Origin: Branchiostoma floridae
Lineage: Eukaryota; Chordata; Leptocardii; Amphioxiformes; Branchiostomatidae
Direction of reading: 5' to 3'
Length of the DNA stretch: 64,000 nucleotides
NCBI RefSeq assembly: GCF_000003815.2
Contig: NC_049992.1
Span: 5,891,094 to 5,955,093, forward strand
In this document: piece after piece, positions 62,388 through 64,000 of the stretch
How positions within the stretch are numbered: the stretch's first letter is position 1
Layout: every line of letters starts with the position of its first letter
Position numbers and translations under genes: made by a program
Notes under the pieces: model-generated
Told to the model about the DNA's origin: nothing
What the model saw: only the letters and a program-made list of their open reading frames with translations
The model's database searches: none

Positions 62388-64000
62388 GTATTGTTGTTGT
62401 TTGGGTGCTGTTGTTGTTGTTGTCGTCACTGTTTATTTATTGTGTGTGTAATATATGAATTATTTACCTGAAATACATCTGGATTTCTGCACATTGTAAC
62501 GTTACAATGCATCTAACGTTATGTTCTAAGCTTCACAAACGTTGCATGTTCTTGTTCGTTCAGGTGATGTGTAACGTTAATATAACGTCCCATGGACTAA
62601 CAATTGCTGCAAAATTAATAACCATTTGAATGTTCTGAATATTGAAATAAGAAAGAAGCTGTTCTCTTGAATTTTGTAACATTTTTAAATGCTCTCACCA
62701 ATGATGTTTCGCTCTAGGTTAATTTGTACATACATGTGTAGTATTACATACATACATCATCGACCAGCGGTTGGAACCAGGCAAGTACAGATTTCACCCC
62801 AAAGGCCCCTATCTGACATAGCTTGCTCGAAATTATCAAAGTGTATACCAGAGTCTCTAGTCAAAGTGTCCGTAAAAGACAAACTTCTGCAATGTACCCG
62901 GCCACTTGGTTTCCATAGAAGAACAGATGACACTAATTCCTGTTTTGCTCGGCAACAGTGTCCCGCAAACTTTACCCTTCGGTGTAGTACTAACGTTATA
63001 TGTTTGTGATTATATTTACTAATATGTATGTAACGTTATTGAGAATACTCATCTGAGTCATACAGTCATGTACATTGTATATTTTTCTATATAACATGAT
63101 TCGTCAGTTTAGAGATAGATTGAATTTTGATAATGAATTGTCTCCCAGTCCTAGTACGGTAGTATAAAAAAATTCCACCATTTGTCCAACATATCTTAGG
63201 GTCATGACATAAAAGTTTTAAAATGTATTTTTGTGAGCTAAAATGACAGATTTAACACTAAAATTCACAACATGGCAGTGGTGGACAGGTATTCTAAAAT
63301 TCACTTGTCTTATCGGGCAAGCACATAAAAATTTACTTGCCTGAACTAATTTTTCGACTTGACCAAATTTCAAATGTCACTTTTACATGCATTTTCACTT
63401 CCAGCAATGGAATCCTTATTATTACCTCTATTTCTCTATGTTAACCATTGCTTGATGTGATGACTGTAACTAAAAAGTAACAAATATATCAAATTCTCAC
63501 TCAATGGAAAAATCTTACTTTTAGACCTGGTCATGCGCTTGCCCAATCAGCACTTTCACTTGCCCTGGAGAATAGAGCTAGTGGACTTGTCCAACCCTGC
63601 ATGCGCTCTCAAACAATGAGTGAAACAGAAAAAGATCTCATTTCTCTGTTTGACTTCTGCCCTTCCTTCCAGGCTTTTAGCTAGGATAAGTGACTATTGT
63701 ACTTGTAGGGGGTCTGGGGGGCATCCACCTTCCATGGTGCAGAGTTTTTGATGATTTTAAGTTAAAACAGTGCATTCTAAGGTATCCAAAGAGGCAAAAA
63801 TACTGCTACAGATATCACAGTAGAAGACTGTGACCACAGATGACCTGGTAGCATCCCTGGTCAATCAGTATTTCATGCTTGTCAGGCGATTTTCTCCCCA
63901 GTATAGGACGTCCAGGGGCATAAAATTTCTTGTTGTTCTAAGAAAAGTGCGTCCAGATGACACGTTGACGCATGACTGGCTAAAAAGCCTGCTTCCTTCC
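62388..64000. other. Presumed first intron of the partial gene
   Basis: AT-rich, with repeated ACGTTA-type motifs early on. Apart from the element at 63276-63599 no exon, RNA or repeat was recognised. Open frames at 62689-63009 have no recognisable domain. Confidence 0.45.
63276..63599. mobile_element. hAT-like inverted-repeat relic
   Basis: Left end CAGTGGTGGACAGGTATTC and, read from the right, CAGGGTTGGACAAGTCCACT; the CAG start and internal CACTTG motifs fit a hAT-type non-autonomous element. Diverged, with no clean 8-bp target duplication. Confidence 0.45.

Overview
Eukaryotic, intron-rich, repeat-dense genomic DNA. Conserved bilaterian genes with small exons, GT-AG introns, many short inverted-repeat transposons and non-LTR retrotransposon tails suggest an invertebrate deuterostome, most likely an amphioxus (Branchiostoma); the organism is an inference. 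All models were assembled by eye from splice signals, reading phase and remembered family features; no search was run.

Layout. (1) 649-10612, minus: a seven-exon, 3'-incomplete gene for a type II membrane protein with a long acidic, tyrosine-containing tandem-repeat N-terminus, one membrane helix, a glycosylated stalk, two nearly identical EGF modules and a C-type lectin domain. All six junctions agree in phase; the last lectin exon lies left of the window. (2) 10613-13604: intergenic, holding a retrotransposon tail split by an inverted-repeat element. (3) 13605-45993, plus: NPHP4 (nephrocystin-4), 30 shared exons plus two alternative 5' ends. (4) 48020-53965, minus: ZMYND12, 8 exons, tail-to-tail with NPHP4. 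(5) 54400-60059, plus: PQBP1, 7 exons, head-to-head with ZMYND12 across 434 bp. (6) 62298-62387, plus: first coding exon of an unrecognised gene running off the right edge.

NPHP4 (transition zone) and ZMYND12 (motile cilia and sperm flagella) are both ciliary genes; PQBP1 is a splicing and transcription factor. The most interesting signals are two alternative N-termini for NPHP4, the second downstream of a sequence matching the RFX X-box consensus; repeated tandem duplication of exon edges that copies splice sites (NPHP4 exons 5 and 29, ZMYND12 exons 2 and 8, plus a whole EGF exon in the lectin gene); and a 1.5 kb array of small palindromes in PQBP1 intron 1. There are three assembly gaps (6776-6875, 9538-9692, 31232-31331), one inside coding repeats. 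I saw no CRISPR array, rRNA or confident tRNA gene.
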